Source of the DNA: Chryseobacterium binzhouense
GTDB taxonomy: Bacteria > Bacteroidota > Bacteroidia > Flavobacteriales > Weeksellaceae
Assembly: GCF_007474545.1 (NCBI RefSeq)
Contig: NZ_VKOG01000001.1
Span: 124,001-188,000 of the forward strand
Reading direction: 5' to 3'
DNA: 64,000 nucleotides
In this document: positions 62,700 through 64,000 of the stretch, piece by piece
Layout of the letters: every line of letters starts with the position of its first letter
Position numbering within the stretch: the first letter of the stretch is position 1
Position numbers and translations under genes: made by a program
Notes under the pieces: model-generated
What the model saw: only the letters and a program-made list of their open reading frames with translations
What the model was told of the DNA's origin: nothing
The model's database searches: none

Positions 62700-62750
62700 T
62701 TAACGCAATATCTTTAATTGCTCTTATTTTTTAATCTACAAAGGCGTTAA
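62700..62750. repeat. TTAACGC inverted pair upstream of hflX
   Basis: TTAACGC (62700-62706) and GCGTTAA (62744-62750) are exact inverted copies. The left edge TTTTTAACGCAA is also identical to the left edge of the GxxExxY cassette (42823-42834). No gene is enclosed. It may act as a weak terminator for the META-domain gene. Confidence 0.4.
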
Positions 62751-62772
62751 TATATTGTGCATATTCAAACAA

Positions 62773-63207
62773 TCAGTCCCAATCTGCAGCTATGAACTTC
62801 ATTTTATTTCCTTTTTCGTCATATAGAGTTAAAAAATTACCTTCAATCACAAAGTTTTGCATTTTTTCAAAATCTCTGGAAAATTGTGACTCCAGCTCCA
62901 TTTTTTCACAAGCCATCAATGTACTGCCCAATCCTGAAATTTCAATTCTTTTTTTTGATTTAATTTCAGCATTAAAAAACATCCTGTTACAGCCCATAAA
63001 GGCAGTTCCGGTTATCTTATTTGCATCTGAAATTTTTGTGAGATTGATTTCAGCTTTACTGTTCGTTAATTCTTCTTTAGAAAAATCTTTATATGAAACC
63101 AGCATCCACTGTCGGTGAATATTTTGTTCCGTAACCTTTACCGATGCGCAGTTTAGGCATAAACCAAAGCATAAAAACATTATAAATATTGGGAAAATTC
63201 TCTTCAT
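62773..63207 (-). CDS. META-domain (HslJ-like) lipoprotein
   Basis: The 144-residue protein has a lipoprotein signal (lipobox CLNC, Cys about 20) and a META domain: QWMLVSYKDFSKEEL (about 33-47), GTAFMGCNRMFFNAE (about 67-81) and STLMACEKMELE (about 94-105), ending in a LTLYDEKGNKMKF strand. META/HslJ proteins are small envelope proteins linked to stress or surface functions. It is monocistronic and divergent from the S46 peptidase gene. Confidence 0.88.
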   Translation of the reverse strand: MKRIFPIFIMFLCFGLCLNCASVKVTEQNIHRQWMLVSYKDFSKEELTNSKAEINLTKISDANKITGTAFMGCNRMFFNAEIKSKKRIEISGLGSTLMACEKMELESQFSRDFEKMQNFVIEGNFLTLYDEKGNKMKFIAADWD

Positions 63208-63293
63208 AATGATGAAATACCCATTTTCGTACCATTTAAACCTGAAATACAGTAAAAATTAGTAAATTAGCCCCACAAAAATTTTTTAATAAA

Positions 63294-64000
63294 ATGAAAA
63301 GAATATTCTTACTATTCACTTTCTTATTGAGTTTTGCTCAAATGAGGGCAGACGAAGGGATGTGGCTAATGATGCTCATCAAGAGATTAAATGGCGTTGA
63401 TATGCAGAAAGAAGGTTTGCATTTGACCCCTGAAGAAATCTACTCTGTAAATAATTCCAGCTTAAAAGATGCTATTGTAAGCTTTGGTGGTTTTTGTACC
63501 GGAGAAATCGTTTCAGACAGAGGATTGATTTTTACCAATCACCACTGCGGTTACGGAGCCGTCGCTGCTGCATCTACACCGGAGAAAGATTACCTGAAGA
63601 ATGGTTTCTGGGCAATGAAAGACAAAGATGAATTTAATGCAAAAGATCTTTATGTAAGATTTTTGGTAAGAATGGATGATGCTACGCAGAGAATCAATTC
63701 CAAACTGAATAACGATATGACCTCTGCTCAGAGAAAAGCTGTGATTGATGCTGAAACAAAAGCAATTCAGACAGAAAATTCTGAAAACGGAAAATATACA
63801 GTTGTTGTAAGAGATTTCTTTAACGGAAACGAATTTTACTATTTCGTTTATCAGGACTATAAAGACATCAGATTAGTAGGAGCACCGCCTTCATCCATCG
63901 GGAAATTCGGAGGTGATACAGACAACTGGGAATGGCCGAGACATACAGGAGATTTTACAGTATTCAGAGTATACGCAGATGCTGCAGGAAATCCTTCCGA
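63294..64000 (+). CDS. S46 family dipeptidyl-peptidase, 3' end beyond window
   Basis: The frame opens at ATG 63294 and runs past the window end without a stop (235 codons visible of a usual 710 or so). A signal peptide (about 1-19) precedes DEGMWLMMLIKRLN (about 21-34), as in DPP7/DPP11. The catalytic His is in LIFTNHHCGYGAV (about 79-91), and the segment KFGGDTDNWEWPRHTGDF (about 204-221) is the family signature with the catalytic Asp region. The Ser is beyond the window, so DPP7 and DPP11 specificities cannot be told apart. It trims dipeptides from peptides in the periplasm for amino acid use. Confidence 0.93.
   Translation, partial: MKRIFLLFTFLLSFAQMRADEGMWLMMLIKRLNGVDMQKEGLHLTPEEIYSVNNSSLKDAIVSFGGFCTGEIVSDRGLIFTNHHCGYGAVAAASTPEKDYLKNGFWAMKDKDEFNAKDLYVRFLVRMDDATQRINSKLNNDMTSAQRKAVIDAETKAIQTENSENGKYTVVVRDFFNGNEFYYFVYQDYKDIRLVGAPPSSIGKFGGDTDNWEWPRHTGDFTVFRVYADAAGNPS

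Noticed and set aside
1..64000. tRNA, rRNA, CRISPR arrays, prophage and intact insertion sequences
   Set aside because: No tRNA arm consensus, evenly spaced repeats, transposase or phage structural genes were seen; this was read by eye, not by a covariance-model search.

Overview
The window is chromosomal DNA from a Bacteroidota of the Flavobacteriia, most like Chryseobacterium (Weeksellaceae). This rests on the AT-rich composition, on promoters of the TTG-N17-23-TANNTTTG type, and on gene content: gliding lipoprotein GldH, GLPGLI and DUF3078 families, alternative complex III, an S46 dipeptidyl-peptidase, RicT with an Asn/Lys-rich tail, and the lineage-typical small GxxExxY and four-helix-bundle genes. 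I found no tRNA, rRNA, CRISPR array, prophage or intact insertion sequence.

Layout. 1-8.5 kb: the 3' part of glmM, a TPR protein, rplU-rpmA, a lipoprotein/acyltransferase pair, a MiaE-like hydroxylase, a DUF502 protein and tryptophanase. 8.6-18.7 kb (mostly minus strand): nitroreductase, sufS, a neutral zinc metallopeptidase, a double-glycine leader peptide, a chimeric gene remnant, an LTA-synthase-like sulfatase, ribH with an upstream YfgM-like gene, apt with a lipoprotein, and a secreted protein. 18.9-27.3 kb (minus): a complete alternative complex III operon, actABCDEF. 27.5-35.3 kb: SPOR protein, a polytopic membrane protein, SelO, and an overlapping ricT-gldH-PBP1A group. 35.5-40.8 kb: FadL-like porin, SGNH hydrolase, prs-rplY, and a GLPGLI protein. 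41.0-45.9 kb: a suf operon (A-type carrier, sufB, sufC, sufD) interrupted by two small-gene cassettes. 46-54.6 kb: DUF3078 protein, rhomboid protease, dprA, gdhA, a frameshifted DUF1801 gene, YkgJ-family protein, Kir-type channel, truncated hemoglobin, and a ChaA-like antiporter. 54.6-64 kb: three envelope genes of unknown function, AlkD-like glycosylase, Na+/H+ antiporter, DUF4919 gene, hflX, a META-domain lipoprotein and the 5' part of an S46 peptidase.

How genes work together. actA-F encode a quinol-oxidising respiratory complex. SufBCD with the A-type carrier build Fe-S clusters using sulfur that SufS, about 30 kb away, would supply. prs, apt, ribH and gdhA are core metabolism. ricT-gldH-PBP1A are packed as one overlapping transcription unit.

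Most unusual points. (1) Both extra genes inside the suf operon are bounded by inverted repeats: a nested TTAACGC/GTTAAAC pair around the GxxExxY gene and 7-nt-periodic tracts around the four-helix-bundle gene. Related tracts without cargo occur elsewhere in the window. (2) A 68-residue double-glycine leader peptide has a core that copies the N-terminal signature of the neighbouring zinc metallopeptidase. (3) Next to it lies a chimeric remnant joining a metallopeptidase 5' end to an 88-90 bp copy of the ribH 3' end. That copy sits as a direct repeat flanking the sulfatase gene.
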